Part shown: one piece after another, positions 45,353 to 54,467 of the stretch
How the letters are laid out: the number at the start of each line of letters is the position of its first letter
Position numbering within the stretch: the stretch's first letter is position 1
Assembly: GCF_024753215.1 (NCBI RefSeq)
Contig: NZ_JANUGV010000004.1
Location: 248,001 to 312,000, forward strand
Length of the DNA: 64,000 nt
Direction: 5' to 3'
DNA from: Massilia solisilvae
GTDB taxonomy: Bacteria > Pseudomonadota > Gammaproteobacteria > Burkholderiales > Burkholderiaceae_D
The notes under the pieces: generated by a model
Database searches by the model: none
Told to the model about the DNA's origin: nothing
Seen by the model: only the letters and a program-made list of their open reading frames with translations
Program-made: the position numbers and the translations under genes

Positions 45353-46663
45353 TCATGCTCCTTTCTGCGACAGCTTGAGCGCGCGCGCCAGGTCTTCGAT
45401 TAGGTCGGCCGGGTCTTCCAGGCCCACGGACAGGCGCATCGTGCCTTCCTGGACGCCGCTGGCGGCCAGCTGGTCGGCCGGCACGCGCAGGTGCGTGGTC
45501 GAAGCAGGGTGGATCACGAGCGACCTGGCGTCGCCCACGTTGGCCAGGTGCGAGAACACTTTCAGGCCATCGACGAAACGGCGCCCCGCGGCGCGGTCGC
45601 CCTTGAGATTGAACGTGAACACGGCCCCCGCACCTTTGGGCAGCAGGGTCTTGGCGAGCTGGTAGTCTGGATGGGAGTCGAGCTCCGGGTACGACACCGA
45701 TTCGACCGCCGGGTGGCTGGCCAGGAACCCGACCAGCTTGCGGGTGTTGGCGACGTGGCGTTCCATCCGCAGGCCCAGCGTTTCGATCCCCTGCAGGATC
45801 GCGAACGCGTTGTGCGGGCTCATGACCGCGCCGAAGTCGCGCAGGCCCTCGCGGCGCGCACGCAGCGCGAACGCGGCCACCGTGGATTCTTCGGTAAACG
45901 CCATGCCGTGAAAGCCCTCGTACGGCTCGCATAGTTCGGCAAAGCGCCCGGTGCGTTCGTACGCACGTTGCCAGTCGAAGGTGCCGCCGTCCACCAGCAG
46001 TCCACCCATCGCGGTGCCATGCCCGCACAGGAACTTGGTCGCGGAATGGAACACGAGGTCGGCGCCGTGTTCGAACGGCTGCAGCAGGTAGGGCGTGGTG
46101 AAGGTGGAATCGACCATCAGCGGCAGGTCGTGCGCGTGCGCAAGCTCGGCCAGGCGCGGCACGTCCAGCACGTCCAGGCCCGGGTTGCCGAGGGTCTCGC
46201 CGAACAGCACGCGGGTTTCGGGCCGGATGGCGTCGCGCCAGGCGTCGATGTCGCGCGGATCGACGAACGTGGTCTCGATGCCGAAGCGCTTGAGCGTGTA
46301 GGCCAGAAGATTGTGCGAGCCGCCGTACAGCGCGCGCGAGGCGACCACGTGCGAGCCGGCGCCGGCGATGGTGGCAAGGCCCAGGTGCATGGCCGCCTGG
46401 CCGCTGGCGGTGGCAATGCCGGCCACGCCGCCTTCCAGCGCCGCGATGCGCTCTTCCAGCACCGCGTTGGTCGGGTTGGAGATGCGCGAATAGACGTGCC
46501 CGGAGCGCTCCATGTTGAACAGCGCCGCGGCGTGGTCGGAATCGGGCAGGGCAAACGAGGAGGTGAAATAGATCGGCGTGGCGCGCGCGCCGGTGGCCGG
46601 ATCGGGCGCACTGCCGGCGTGCAGCGCCAGGGTGTCGAAGCCGGGATATTGGGGACCGCTCAT
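45353..46663 (-). CDS. metY: O-acetylhomoserine sulfhydrylase / Cys-Met metabolism PLP enzyme
   Basis: A 436-residue PLP enzyme of the Cys/Met metabolism family. YSRISNPTNAVLEERIAALEGG, ATASGQAAMH, DSTFTTPYLLQP and the PLP lysine in VFHSATKFLCGHGTAMGG; C-terminal LVIHPASTTH and SVGLEDPADLIEDL. Length and the FVDPRD and GETLGNP blocks favour O-acetylhomoserine aminocarboxypropyltransferase (sulfide to homocysteine) over cystathionine gamma-synthase (about 385). Start ATG 46663 begins MSGPQYPGFDTLALHAG. Confidence 0.88.
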   Translation of the reverse strand: MSGPQYPGFDTLALHAGSAPDPATGARATPIYFTSSFALPDSDHAAALFNMERSGHVYSRISNPTNAVLEERIAALEGGVAGIATASGQAAMHLGLATIAGAGSHVVASRALYGGSHNLLAYTLKRFGIETTFVDPRDIDAWRDAIRPETRVLFGETLGNPGLDVLDVPRLAELAHAHDLPLMVDSTFTTPYLLQPFEHGADLVFHSATKFLCGHGTAMGGLLVDGGTFDWQRAYERTGRFAELCEPYEGFHGMAFTEESTVAAFALRARREGLRDFGAVMSPHNAFAILQGIETLGLRMERHVANTRKLVGFLASHPAVESVSYPELDSHPDYQLAKTLLPKGAGAVFTFNLKGDRAAGRRFVDGLKVFSHLANVGDARSLVIHPASTTHLRVPADQLAASGVQEGTMRLSVGLEDPADLIEDLARALKLSQKGA

Positions 46664-46846
46664 GGCTGGCTCATCAATCAAGGACGGAAATGGGCCGCAT
46701 CGTAGCATTTATTCATCATCCTGCGAGCGACGACTTGCACTGATTTGGCGCAACGCTGGATTTTTTACGGGGCATAGGCTAAATTGGTGTTGTATGAGAT
46801 ACAAAGAATTCAACGAAAGCAACCTCTTGCGGGCAGGGTGGACATC

Positions 46847-47299
46847 ATGAAAGTGTCAGAGATTCTTCAGGTGAAGGGCAACATCCTGTACACCGTTACG
46901 CCCGAAACGCTGCTCGCGGACGCGGTCAGCACGATGTCGGAAAAGGACATCGGCTCGCTGGTGGTCATGGAATACGGCGACCTGGTCGGCATGCTGACCT
47001 TCCGCGAGGTGATCAAGGTGCTGGCCGCCAACGGCGGCTCGGTCGGCAACGGCACAGTGCGCCGCTACATGGACGACAGCCCGATCACCGTCACCCCGGA
47101 TACCGAGGTCAACGAGGTGCGCCGCATGATGCTCGAAAAGCACGCGCGCTACCTGCCCGTGATGGACGCGCGCACGCTGCTTGGCGTGATCTCGTTCTAC
47201 GACGTGGCACGCGCGGTGCTGGAAGCGCAAAGCTTCGAGAACCGCATGCTCAAGGCTTACATTCGCGACTGGCCGGCGGAGCAGGCGGCGGACGACTGA
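46847..47299 (+). CDS. Two-CBS-domain protein
   Basis: A 150-residue protein made of two CBS motifs (about residues 8-60, TVTPETLLADAVSTMSEKDIGSLVVME; and about 75-130, TVTPDTEVNEVRRMMLEKHARYLPVMD). CBS pairs bind adenosine nucleotides and act as energy or ligand sensors; no catalytic domain is attached. GGGTGG lies upstream of the ATG. It diverges from metY and stands alone in its strand, so its partner is not evident. Confidence 0.9.
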   Translation: MKVSEILQVKGNILYTVTPETLLADAVSTMSEKDIGSLVVMEYGDLVGMLTFREVIKVLAANGGSVGNGTVRRYMDDSPITVTPDTEVNEVRRMMLEKHARYLPVMDARTLLGVISFYDVARAVLEAQSFENRMLKAYIRDWPAEQAADD

Positions 47300-47321
47300 C
47301 GCTTCCGGTGCAATACGCACT

Positions 47322-47411
47322 GGTTGAACGCGTGGGCAGGGAGACCTGCCCATCCTACAACGGCGGCCGCTTCACGTAGGGTGGGCAGGTTTCCTGCCCA
47401 CGCGTCCAGCC
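47322..47411. repeat. Family B palindromic repeat pair after the CBS gene
   Basis: A reverse copy at 47322-47358 (CGCGTGGGCAGG, GAGA, CCTGCCC) and a forward copy at 47376-47411 (GTAGGGTGGGCAGG, TTT, CCTGCCCACGCG) with a 17-base spacer. Orientation order is opposite to the 28.9 kb locus. It sits between convergent genes. Confidence 0.85.
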
Positions 47412-47447
47412 GGCGCAAAGCCACCACATTCTTATGCATTGTCCGGC

Positions 47448-49679
47448 TCAGGGCACCGCCAGCCAGGATACCAGTTCATCCGGCGCCAGCGGGCGCGAGA
47501 ACAGGAAGCCCTGCGCCTTGCGGCAACCGAGCGCGCGTAGTATCTGCGCCTGGCGTTCGTCCTCCACGCCCTCGGCGATGATCGACAGGCCCAGGTTGCG
47601 GCCCAGCTGGATCACCATTTCGGCGATGCTGCTGCCGCGCGCCGAGCCGGTGATCTCGCTGACGAACGCGCGGTCGATCTTGAGCCGGTCCACTTGCAGC
47701 CGCTGCAGGTGAGACAGCGACGAAAAGCCCGTGCCGAAGTCGTCGATCGCGATCGACACGCCAGTGCGCTTGACCTGCGCCAGCATCTCGGCCAGCAGGT
47801 CGGGCTCTTCCATCGCCATCGACTCGGTGATTTCCAGCTCCACGTATTCGGCCGGCGCGCCGGTGTCCTGCAGCGCGCGGCGCAGCATGTCGAGGAAGTG
47901 CGGGTGGCGGAACTGCACCTGCGATACGTTCACCGACATCGTGAAGTCGACGTGCCCCGCCTCGCGCAGGCGCACCAGCTCGGCGCAGGCCTCGCGCAGC
48001 ACCCATTCGCCGATCTCGGTGATCAGGCCGGAGTACTCGGCGATCGGGATGAAGCGATCGGGCGGCACGTTGCGGCCGTCTTCCAGCCGCCAGCGCAGCA
48101 GCGCCTCGGCGCCGAATGCGCGCCCGGTCGCCAGGTCCACCTGCGGCTGGTACGCAAGGTACAACTGGCCGCGCGCAAAGCCGCTGCGCAGCGCGTGCAT
48201 CATCCGCACACGCTCGCGGATCTCCACGCCCAGGCCGCGCGTGAAATAGAAGTGGTTGGTGCCGTGCTGGCTCTTGGCGCGCTTGAGTGCGATGTCGGCG
48301 TCCTTGAGCGCGTCGGCGCCGTTGCCGTCATGCTCCGCAAGCCGCACCAGTCCCAGCGTGGCGGCCACCTGCACGTCCTGCCCGTCGATCGAGAACGGGG
48401 CCTCGAACAGGGCCGCGATGCGCGACGGGACCACGGCGCTCGCGCTGCCCAGCACGCAGAACACGTCGCTGCCGATGCGCGCCACGGTCTCGCCGCTGGA
48501 CAGGGCCGACTTGAGGCGCTCGGCTACCGCGGTCAGCAGGGCGTCGCCGAACTGGTGGCCCAGCGCGTCATTGGTCTCGGCAAAGTGGTCGATGTCCACC
48601 AGCGCGACGATGGCCTCGGAGCGGAACGGTCCGTCCAGCGTGGCGTCGAGCAGCTCGACCAGCCGGGTGCGGTTGGGCAGGCCGGTGAGCGTGTCGTAGA
48701 AGGCCGACATGTGCAGATGGCTGACCAGCTCGACGTTGTCCAGCCCCACCGCGATCACGCTGCAAAAGACTTCCAGCAGCTTGCGCTGGATCTCGCACAT
48801 GGGCGCCGCCAGGCGCAGGCCGACCGAAAAATCGCGCCCCGATTTGCCGGGGAAATACAGCGCCAGGCGGCCTTCGGAAAACAGGTTGGTACGCTCGTCG
48901 AGCGCGCGCACGATCGCGTCGCCCAGGCCGGGGTCGCGCCGCATGGCCGGCTCAAGTTCCAGGACGTGGGCCCACGCGCCCGAACCGGCGATCACCTGCG
49001 GCAGCCCGGCGCCGGACTTGTCGCGTGCGCACAGCAGGCCATCGGCATCCTGCCCGAGCAGGGCGGCAAGCTGGGCCAGCACGCCGCGCCCGAAGTCGCG
49101 CAGGCCATGCAGCGCGGTCAGGTCGGCGCTGGCGCGCACGATGCGCTCCATGCCGGCGCGGCTGGCCTGCAGCGCGCGGATCTGCTCGTATGAGCGCACC
49201 GCCGCCGCCACCGCGGTGAACAGCTTGGTGCGGGTGAGCTCGGCCTTGGAGCGGTAGTCGTTGATGTCGTAGCCGCGAATCGCCTCCATCTCCGGCGCAT
49301 AGCCCGGCTGGCCGGTGCGCAGGATGATGCGCACGTCGGCGCGGCCAAGCGTTTCGCGTACGTGGCGCACCAGGTGCAGGCCGGCATCGGCCTGCTCCAT
49401 CACCACGTCCAGCAGGATCACGGCGATGTCCGCTTCGCGCTCGAGCAGGGCGCGCGCTTCGGCGGCGGAATGGGCGTGCAGGAATTCGAGCCGGCGCCCC
49501 TGCATCTCCAGGTTGGCAAGCGCAAAGGCGGTGGTGGTGTGGACGTCGGCGTCGTCGTCCACGACCAAAATGCGCCAAGCCGGACCACCGCCGGCGTCGC
49601 TGGCCTCGGGCGTCTCGGCCAGGAACTCGAGGTCGTCGCTGTCATCGATCGCGCTGGCGCGCGTTGTCGGTGCTGGCAT
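47448..49679 (-). CDS. Response regulator with DUF3369, degenerate GGDEF and EAL domains
   Basis: A 743-residue c-di-GMP signalling protein. REC domain (about residues 35-160; VVDDDADVH, phospho-Asp in VILLDVVMEQ, Lys region SKAELTR), DUF3369 (about 170-330), GGDEF (about 345-500) and EAL (about 505-743). The GGDEF signature is GSDVF, so cyclase activity is improbable. The EAL domain keeps EALLRW, the Glu in ELEITES, DDFGTGFSSL, KIDRAFV and EGVED, so a phosphodiesterase is expected. No cognate kinase is beside it. ATG 49679 has GGGAG ten bases upstream. Confidence 0.93.
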   Translation of the reverse strand: MPAPTTRASAIDDSDDLEFLAETPEASDAGGGPAWRILVVDDDADVHTTTAFALANLEMQGRRLEFLHAHSAAEARALLEREADIAVILLDVVMEQADAGLHLVRHVRETLGRADVRIILRTGQPGYAPEMEAIRGYDINDYRSKAELTRTKLFTAVAAAVRSYEQIRALQASRAGMERIVRASADLTALHGLRDFGRGVLAQLAALLGQDADGLLCARDKSGAGLPQVIAGSGAWAHVLELEPAMRRDPGLGDAIVRALDERTNLFSEGRLALYFPGKSGRDFSVGLRLAAPMCEIQRKLLEVFCSVIAVGLDNVELVSHLHMSAFYDTLTGLPNRTRLVELLDATLDGPFRSEAIVALVDIDHFAETNDALGHQFGDALLTAVAERLKSALSSGETVARIGSDVFCVLGSASAVVPSRIAALFEAPFSIDGQDVQVAATLGLVRLAEHDGNGADALKDADIALKRAKSQHGTNHFYFTRGLGVEIRERVRMMHALRSGFARGQLYLAYQPQVDLATGRAFGAEALLRWRLEDGRNVPPDRFIPIAEYSGLITEIGEWVLREACAELVRLREAGHVDFTMSVNVSQVQFRHPHFLDMLRRALQDTGAPAEYVELEITESMAMEEPDLLAEMLAQVKRTGVSIAIDDFGTGFSSLSHLQRLQVDRLKIDRAFVSEITGSARGSSIAEMVIQLGRNLGLSIIAEGVEDERQAQILRALGCRKAQGFLFSRPLAPDELVSWLAVP

Positions 49680-49844
49680 CCTCGTGGTCTCCCTGGTTGG
49701 CTCGGCGTGGTGTTCCGGTTCAGTATAGCCAAATTGTATGCAAGCAAGTGAAGATCGTGGTCGAATTGTCAAAATATGTCCACAGAGCAACATATTTCTT
49801 GACGTAGGGGCAAAAAAAGCGCTAACCGGCCGACGGCCGCGGGC

Positions 49845-49853
49845 TGGTAGAAT
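49845..49853 (+). promoter_or_regulatory. Extended -10 promoter element of aroC
   Basis: TGG-TAGAAT, an extended -10, 28 bases before the aroC start. A TTGACG further upstream (49799-49804) is too distant to be its -35. Confidence 0.5.
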
Positions 49854-49881
49854 GTACGTTCCCTTTACGCATTTCTACATC

Positions 49882-50973
49882 ATGTCCGGCAATACTCTTG
49901 GCAAGCTGTTTTCCGTTACTACCTTTGGCGAATCGCACGGGCCTGCGATCGGCTGCGTGATCGATGGCTGCCCGCCGGGGATGGCGCTGTCCGAAGCCGA
50001 CATCCAGCCGGAGCTCGACCGGCGCAAGCCCGGCACCTCGCGCCACGTGACGCAGCGCCAGGAGGCGGACCGGGTCGAGATCCTGTCCGGCGTGTACGAA
50101 GGCGTCACCACCGGCACGCCGATCGCGCTCCTGATCCGCAACGAAGACCAGCGCAGCAAGGACTACGGCAACATCGCCGACACCTTCCGTCCCGGGCACG
50201 CGGACTACACCTATTGGCACAAATATGGCGTGCGCGACCCGCGCGGCGGCGGCCGCTCGTCGGCGCGGCTGACCGCGCCCGTGGTGGGCGCCGGCGCGGT
50301 GGCCAAGAAATGGCTGCGCGAGCACTATGGCACCGAGGTCCTGGCCTACATGAGCCAGCTCGGGGACATCGAGGTGCCGTTCGAGGGTTGGGAGCACGTG
50401 CATGCCAATCCGTTCTTCGCGGCCACCGGCGACGCCGCCCTGGTCGCCCGGATGGAAGAGGCGATGGACCAGCTGCGCCGCGCCGGCGACTCGATTGGCG
50501 CGCGCATCAACGTGGTGGCCAGCCGCGTGCCGGTCGGGCTGGGTCAGCCGATCTACGACAAGCTGGACGCGGACATTGCCTACGCCATGATGGGCATTAA
50601 TGCGGTCAAGGGCGTGGAGATCGGCGCCGGCTTTGCCTCGGTGCGCCAGAAGGGCTCGGAGCACGGCGACGAGCTGACGCCGCAGGGCTTCGTCGGCAAC
50701 AACGCCGGCGGGGTGCTGGGCGGGATCTCGACCGGGCAGGACATCACGGTTTCGATCGCGATCAAGCCCACCTCGTCGATCCGCGTGCCGCGCCGCTCGA
50801 TCGACAAAGAGGGCAACCCGGTGATGGTCGAGACCTTCGGCCGCCATGATCCCTGCGTGGGCATCCGCGCCACGCCGATCGCCGAGGCGATGCTCGCGCT
50901 GGTGCTGGCCGACCACGCGCTGATGCAGCGCGCCCAATGCGGCGACGTGCGGGTGACGACCCCGAAGATCTGA
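49882..50973 (+). CDS. aroC: Chorismate synthase
   Basis: A 363-residue FMN-dependent chorismate synthase, last step of the shikimate pathway. [45 protein letters not shown] and [17 protein letters not shown] are conserved in full. The ATG at 49882 ([16 protein letters not shown]) matches homologues; the longer open frame is not conserved. It stands alone between two leftward signalling genes. Confidence 0.98.
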   Translation: MSGNTLGKLFSVTTFGESHGPAIGCVIDGCPPGMALSEADIQPELDRRKPGTSRHVTQRQEADRVEILSGVYEGVTTGTPIALLIRNEDQRSKDYGNIADTFRPGHADYTYWHKYGVRDPRGGGRSSARLTAPVVGAGAVAKKWLREHYGTEVLAYMSQLGDIEVPFEGWEHVHANPFFAATGDAALVARMEEAMDQLRRAGDSIGARINVVASRVPVGLGQPIYDKLDADIAYAMMGINAVKGVEIGAGFASVRQKGSEHGDELTPQGFVGNNAGGVLGGISTGQDITVSIAIKPTSSIRVPRRSIDKEGNPVMVETFGRHDPCVGIRATPIAEAMLALVLADHALMQRAQCGDVRVTTPKI

Positions 50974-50980
50974 TCCGGCT

Positions 50981-52465
50981 TCAGGCCCGGCTGGCGGCCA
51001 CGTCGCGCTGCTCGCGCGGGTCGAGCGAACGTGCCAGCAGCGTGCGCAGGTCGTTGAGCAGCCCGAACTCGACCGGTCCGGGCGTGACTGCGTGCGCCGT
51101 GCCGCGCCAGTCGCCGTACAGGAAGCCGGCAGGGTCGCCGCGCACGCACAGCGGCAGGATCACGAACGCGCGCGCATCAGGCAGCGTGGCCTTCCACCAC
51201 TGCGGCAGTTTGTTCGCAAAGCCGGGTGCGTGCGCATCCTCGATGAAGATCACGCGGTCGCTCTTGAGGGCGGCGTGGAACACCGTCGGCTCGTAGCCGT
51301 CGCCAAAGCGCAGCCCCGGGGCGAGCGCATTGATGTCCTCGCCCAGGCCCATGCGCGCCAGGTACAGCGCCTCGCGCCGGTTGCGCAGGAAGGCAAAACT
51401 GCGCGAAAAATCCAGGCCGCGGTGCATCGCCTCGAGCGCCAGTTCCACCATGCGCGTGCCGCCGCCCTGGGCCAGCGTCTCGCGCAGCTCGGCCGCGCCG
51501 GCCATCATGACGCGGTTGCCGGCGGCGCGCCGGCGCGCGCTGTACGCCTGGCGCTCGCGCTTTTCCAGCGGGCGGGCCAAAGGCGCCACGGTCAGGTCGG
51601 CCGCAGCTTCCACCCGGGCCTGTTCGACCGCCTCCAGGATGCGGCGCGGCTCGATCCCCAGCATCGGACCGTAGGCGCCTGCCAGCCGCCGCACCTCGTC
51701 GGCGCCGGCCTCGTCGTCGTTCCAGAGCGACTCCGCGCAGCGCGAGGACATGGTGCCGATCGCGGCCAGCCAGTCTTCGTGACCGGCGCTGATCTGGCGC
51801 GCGGCCGGCGCCAGGCGGCGCATGCCGGCGACCAGGTTGCGCGGCAGTCCCCAGTGTTCGGCTGCCGCGCGTCCGATGGCTTCCAGCGACAGGCCCAGCA
51901 GATCCTGGGCGGCCGCGTCCTCGTGGCCGGCGCTGCGTTCCTGCAGCGCGCTCCAGCGCTCGGGCAAATAGAAGGTGACCATCATGCGGCCCAGCGAGTG
52001 CAGGATGGCGCACACCACGGCCGCCTCGGGGTCGCGCAGCGCGTGGCTGCCGGCCACCTGCTGCGCCACCATCCCGGCCAGTACCGCTTTTTCCATCTCG
52101 GCGTGGGCCTGGGCCGAATCGGGCCGGGTGCGCGACAGCTCCTCGACCAGTTTGAGCCCCAGCGCCAGGTGGCCGATGGTCTCGGTGCCGAGCACCATCA
52201 CGGCCCTGGAGACGGTGTCGATGCGTTGGCCGAAGGCGGCGTACATGCCGCTGTTGGCAAGGCGCAGCACACGCTGGGTCAGCACCGGGTCGGACAGGAC
52301 TGTCTGCGTCATCGAAAAATCGCGCTCGGCTTCGCCGCGCAGCGAGGCCAGCACCGCGCCCACCGCGCGCGTGAACCCGGGCATGTCGCCCTGGCGCCGC
52401 ACGCGTTCCCACAGCAGGGCCAGGGTCGAGGCGGCGAGCGGCGAGCGGTCGGCGGGCTGGGTCAT
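50981..52465 (-). CDS. HDOD-domain signalling protein with C-terminal GAF-like region
   Basis: A 494-residue protein with an HDOD domain (about residues 30-240: DPVLTQRVLRLANSGMYAAFGQRIDTVSRAVMVLGTETI, AVVCAILHSLGRMM) and a C-terminal region (about 310-485, SRSFAFLRNRREALYLARMGLG, DRVIFIEDAHAPGF, FVILPLCVRGDPAGFLYGD) with a GAF-like pattern. HDOD proteins are degenerate HD domains tied to motility and c-di-GMP regulation. Starts 5 bases after the next gene's stop, so co-transcribed with the PAS-GGDEF-EAL gene. Confidence 0.88.
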   Translation of the reverse strand: MTQPADRSPLAASTLALLWERVRRQGDMPGFTRAVGAVLASLRGEAERDFSMTQTVLSDPVLTQRVLRLANSGMYAAFGQRIDTVSRAVMVLGTETIGHLALGLKLVEELSRTRPDSAQAHAEMEKAVLAGMVAQQVAGSHALRDPEAAVVCAILHSLGRMMVTFYLPERWSALQERSAGHEDAAAQDLLGLSLEAIGRAAAEHWGLPRNLVAGMRRLAPAARQISAGHEDWLAAIGTMSSRCAESLWNDDEAGADEVRRLAGAYGPMLGIEPRRILEAVEQARVEAAADLTVAPLARPLEKRERQAYSARRRAAGNRVMMAGAAELRETLAQGGGTRMVELALEAMHRGLDFSRSFAFLRNRREALYLARMGLGEDINALAPGLRFGDGYEPTVFHAALKSDRVIFIEDAHAPGFANKLPQWWKATLPDARAFVILPLCVRGDPAGFLYGDWRGTAHAVTPGPVEFGLLNDLRTLLARSLDPREQRDVAASRA

Positions 52466-52470
52466 GGCGG

Positions 52471-54195
52471 TTACAGGCGCGATTCCGAGGGCATCAGCGC
52501 CTCGTACATGTCATCGTTCAGCGCCGCGATGGCCACGTGCGGCGGCATCGGCTTGCCGGTCAGGTAGCCCTGTACGTAGTGGCAGCCGCGCTCGGCCAGG
52601 CATCCCAGCTGGTCCTCGGTCTCGACGCCCTCGGCCACCACGGACAGGTCGAGGTGGCGCGCCAGGTCGAGTACGGCGTTGCAGATGGCGGCATCCTTGG
52701 ACGAGCCGGGCAGGTCCTTGATGAAGGCGCGGTCCACCTTGAGCACCGAGATCGGGAAGCGCTTCAGGTAGGCCAGCGACGAGTAGCCGGTGCCGAAGTC
52801 GTCGATGGCGATGCGCGCCTCGCGCCCGGCCATGCGTTCGAGGATGGTCTCGGCGTGGGCCGGATCGACCATCAGCGTGCCCTCGGTGATTTCGAGCACC
52901 AGCTGGCGGCCCGGCATGCCGGAGATGGCCAGCGCCTCGTCCAGCACGTCGAGGAACTTGTCGCTCCTGAACTGTCGCGGGCTGATGTTGACCGAGATGT
53001 ACAGCTCGCGCCGGGCGGCCTGCTCGAACTGGCGCAGCTGCACGCAGGCGGCCTTGAGCGCCCACGCGCCCAGCAGGTTGATCAGGCCATTGGTTTCGGC
53101 GATCGGAATGAAGCGCGCCGGCGGCACCATACCGAGCGTCGGGTGCTTCCAGCGCATCAGCGTTTCGAAGCCTTCGATCTTGCGCGTGCGCGCGCTCACG
53201 ATCGGCTGGTAGTACAGCAGGAACTCGCCTTCGCGCACCGCCGAGAACATCGCCGCCTCCAGCGAGATGTCGTGCGCGGGCGGGCCGTTGTCGCGCGCGC
53301 TGTACACCACGCAGCGCGACTTGCCGGTGGCCTTGGCGCGCGACATGGCGCAATCGGCCAGCGCCACCAGCCGCACCTCGTCCTCGGCATGGTCGGGGTA
53401 GAGCGACACGCCGACCGAGGCGCCGATGTAAATCGTGTGTTCGTCGATCTCGAACGGCGACTGCAGCGCGGCCAGCAGGCGGCCGGTGACGAGCCTGACC
53501 TGCGCCTCGCTGTGGGTGCCCGGCAGGACGGCCACGAATTCGTCGCCGCTGGCGCGCGCCAGCGTGTCGCTGTCGCGCAGGGCGCGGCGCAAGCGGCCGG
53601 CGGCCATGCGCAGCACCTCGTCGCCCACCGCGTGGCCGAGCGCGTCGTTCACTTTCTTGAAGCCGTCCAGCCCGACGGTGGCAACGGCAAAGTTCTGGCC
53701 CGAGCGGCGCGCGTTGGCGATGATCACGCGGATGCGGTCCGACAGCAGCAGGCGGTTGGGCAGTTCGGTCAGCGCGTCGTGGGTGGCCATGTGGCGCAGC
53801 CGCTCTTCGGTGGCGTGCTGCGCGGTCATGTCGCGGCCGATGACGAGCAGGGTGCTGTCGTCGGCCAGTCCCGGGCAGTTCGTGATGCGCAGCTCGAACC
53901 AGGTCTCGCGCTCGTGCGAGCGCAGGCGCACCTCGACCAGCACCGGCTGCGGCCCGGCGAGCGCGTCGGCGATGGCGTTGCGCAGGGCAGGGCGATCGGG
54001 TTCGGACACGAGGGCCGACAGCGCCGCCCCGCGCAGCCCGTGCGGCAGGCCGGCCAGCCGAATCGCGCCCGGGCTGGCAAAGCAGATCTCGCCGGTGGCG
54101 GCCAGCCGGAACGCAACGTCGCCGGCGGCTTGCAGCAAGCCGTCCAGCCCGGGTCGCAGACCCTGCGTCGGCACAACCGATGAACTCGAGCGCAT
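52471..54195 (-). CDS. PAS-GGDEF-EAL c-di-GMP turnover protein
   Basis: A 574-residue protein without membrane segments: PAS-like sensor (about residues 12-130), GGDEF (about 135-300) and EAL (about 310-565). The GGDEF signature is SGDEF, an accepted active variant, with an inhibitory-site RxxD (RDSD) five residues before it. The EAL domain has ETLMRW in place of EAL but keeps the metal-binding Glu, plus EITEGTLM, DDFGTGYSSL, KVDRAFI and EGVET. Both activities are therefore possible. ATG 54195 was chosen; earlier in-frame starts are not followed by conserved sequence. Confidence 0.9.
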   Translation of the reverse strand: MRSSSSVVPTQGLRPGLDGLLQAAGDVAFRLAATGEICFASPGAIRLAGLPHGLRGAALSALVSEPDRPALRNAIADALAGPQPVLVEVRLRSHERETWFELRITNCPGLADDSTLLVIGRDMTAQHATEERLRHMATHDALTELPNRLLLSDRIRVIIANARRSGQNFAVATVGLDGFKKVNDALGHAVGDEVLRMAAGRLRRALRDSDTLARASGDEFVAVLPGTHSEAQVRLVTGRLLAALQSPFEIDEHTIYIGASVGVSLYPDHAEDEVRLVALADCAMSRAKATGKSRCVVYSARDNGPPAHDISLEAAMFSAVREGEFLLYYQPIVSARTRKIEGFETLMRWKHPTLGMVPPARFIPIAETNGLINLLGAWALKAACVQLRQFEQAARRELYISVNISPRQFRSDKFLDVLDEALAISGMPGRQLVLEITEGTLMVDPAHAETILERMAGREARIAIDDFGTGYSSLAYLKRFPISVLKVDRAFIKDLPGSSKDAAICNAVLDLARHLDLSVVAEGVETEDQLGCLAERGCHYVQGYLTGKPMPPHVAIAALNDDMYEALMPSESRL

Positions 54196-54467
54196 CGTTG
54201 GGATCCCCCATGGCCGCGGCGACCATCGGCTGCACGCGGCATTCGGTAACGGCCAACCAGAACGAGTGTCCAATGTAGCACTCGAAGATTCCCTTAGGCA
54301 TCAAAAAATCACAAGCCCCCGCGTGGTTTTCGCGCCGTTTTGATGTGGAGCAGCAACACCTTGCGCCCCCGCAGCGCTGGTCCGGGCAAGCCTTGCCTTG
54401 CTACCAACTTTCAGCTAGCCTGCTCCGACAAGCCCGCCGCGACGCGGCACGCCAACCAGGAGACGGC

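Noticed and set aside
52471..54195. EAL domain called inactive because of ETL in place of EAL
   Set aside because: The metal-binding Glu is retained and the other EAL motifs are intact, so loss of activity cannot be stated.
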